Shown here in pieces: positions 63,941 to 64,000 of a DNA stretch of 64,000 bases. The first letter of the stretch is position 1. Every line of letters begins with the position of its first letter. Position numbers and translations under genes: made by a program. Source of the stretch: Polynucleobacter sp. UK-Gri1-W3 (GTDB lineage Bacteria > Pseudomonadota > Gammaproteobacteria > Burkholderiales > Burkholderiaceae); contig NZ_JACVQA010000003.1 in the NCBI RefSeq assembly GCF_018881595.1, forward strand, positions 56,896 through 120,895, given 5' to 3'. The notes below the pieces were generated by a model. The model saw nothing but the letters and a program-made list of their open reading frames with translations. It was not told where the DNA came from and did no database searches.

Positions 63941-64000
63941 ATGAAAACCTCCCGCTTTACCGATAGCCAAATCATGGACATCCTCAAGCAAGCCGAGGCT
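63941..64000 (+). CDS. IS3-family transposase OrfA (partial, starts at window edge)
   Basis: The last 60 bases encode the first 20 residues (MKTSRFTDSQIMDILKQAEA) of an IS3-family OrfA, preceded by AAAGGAAA as ribosome binding site. The N-terminus is that of the IS407-type OrfA with a helix-turn-helix. The left end of the element must lie between about 63880 and 63930, but I cannot fix the inverted repeat. Confidence 0.85.
   Translation, partial: MKTSRFTDSQIMDILKQAEA

Noticed and set aside
63605..63991. Complete 128-residue integrase
   Set aside because: Only about the last 90 residues resemble a recombinase; the first 40 come from IS sequence, so I list it as a truncated remnant.

Overview
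The window looks like a chromosomal segment of a small-genome, mid-GC betaproteobacterium of the Burkholderiaceae, most probably Polynucleobacter or a close relative. This rests on Burkholderiales-type gene blocks (nusB-ribH-ribBA; tolQRAB-pal-cpoB-queC; exbB-exbD-lpxK-Trm112-kdsB-adk next to xseA and murB), a Tat-exported HiPIP, and protein sequences of that character. The assignment is from gene order and motif recognition; no database search was possible.

Left part (1 to about 31.2 kb) is mostly core. It carries a partial aldehyde dehydrogenase; riboflavin genes split into two divergent units (nusB-ribH-ribBA on minus, ribD-ribE on plus) with four minor-pilin genes between them; queC and the whole Tol-Pal envelope machine on minus; glyA-nrdR on plus; the lipid A/KDO operon on minus; then xseA, murB, yajQ, xerD, plsY, folE and a HiPIP. 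Between these core genes sit many toxin-antitoxin loci: StbDE/RelE, an orphan HigA-like regulator next to an AAA ATPase, a CopG antitoxin remnant, a PemK/MazF-like pair, HicAB and VapBC.

Right part (31.6 to 63.6 kb) is one large surface-polysaccharide (O-antigen or capsule) locus. It opens with GDP-L-fucose synthesis (manC, gmd, fcl), then glycosyltransferases including an unusual two-domain fusion, an O-antigen ligase/polymerase-like membrane protein and a Wzz-like chain-length regulator carrying an in-frame (AAT)10 tract. Next is a CDP-sugar block (rfbF, rfbG, a C-methyltransferase, a Gfo/Idh/MocA oxidoreductase). The most unusual block follows: a fused E1 alpha/beta 2-oxoacid dehydrogenase, a lipoyl-bearing E2 with an altered active-site motif and a zinc-ribbon-like tail, and a membrane-tailed phosphopantetheinyl transferase with an ACP-like N-terminus. 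The locus continues with an AT-rich Wzx/Wzy block (flippase, glycosyltransferases, two related acyltransferases, an epimerase, a polymerase) and ends with a UDP-L-QuiNAc/L-FucNAc-type pathway (RmlD-like reductase, WbjB/FnlA-like dehydratase, WecB-like epimerase), a WbuB-like glycosyltransferase and a WbuC-like cupin.

The right edge is marked by the remnant of a tyrosine recombinase interrupted by the start of an IS3-family element, consistent with a mobile, frequently exchanged polysaccharide island. The best candidate for an undescribed system is the E1-E2-PPTase cassette inside this locus, which may supply or transfer an acyl group onto a sugar.
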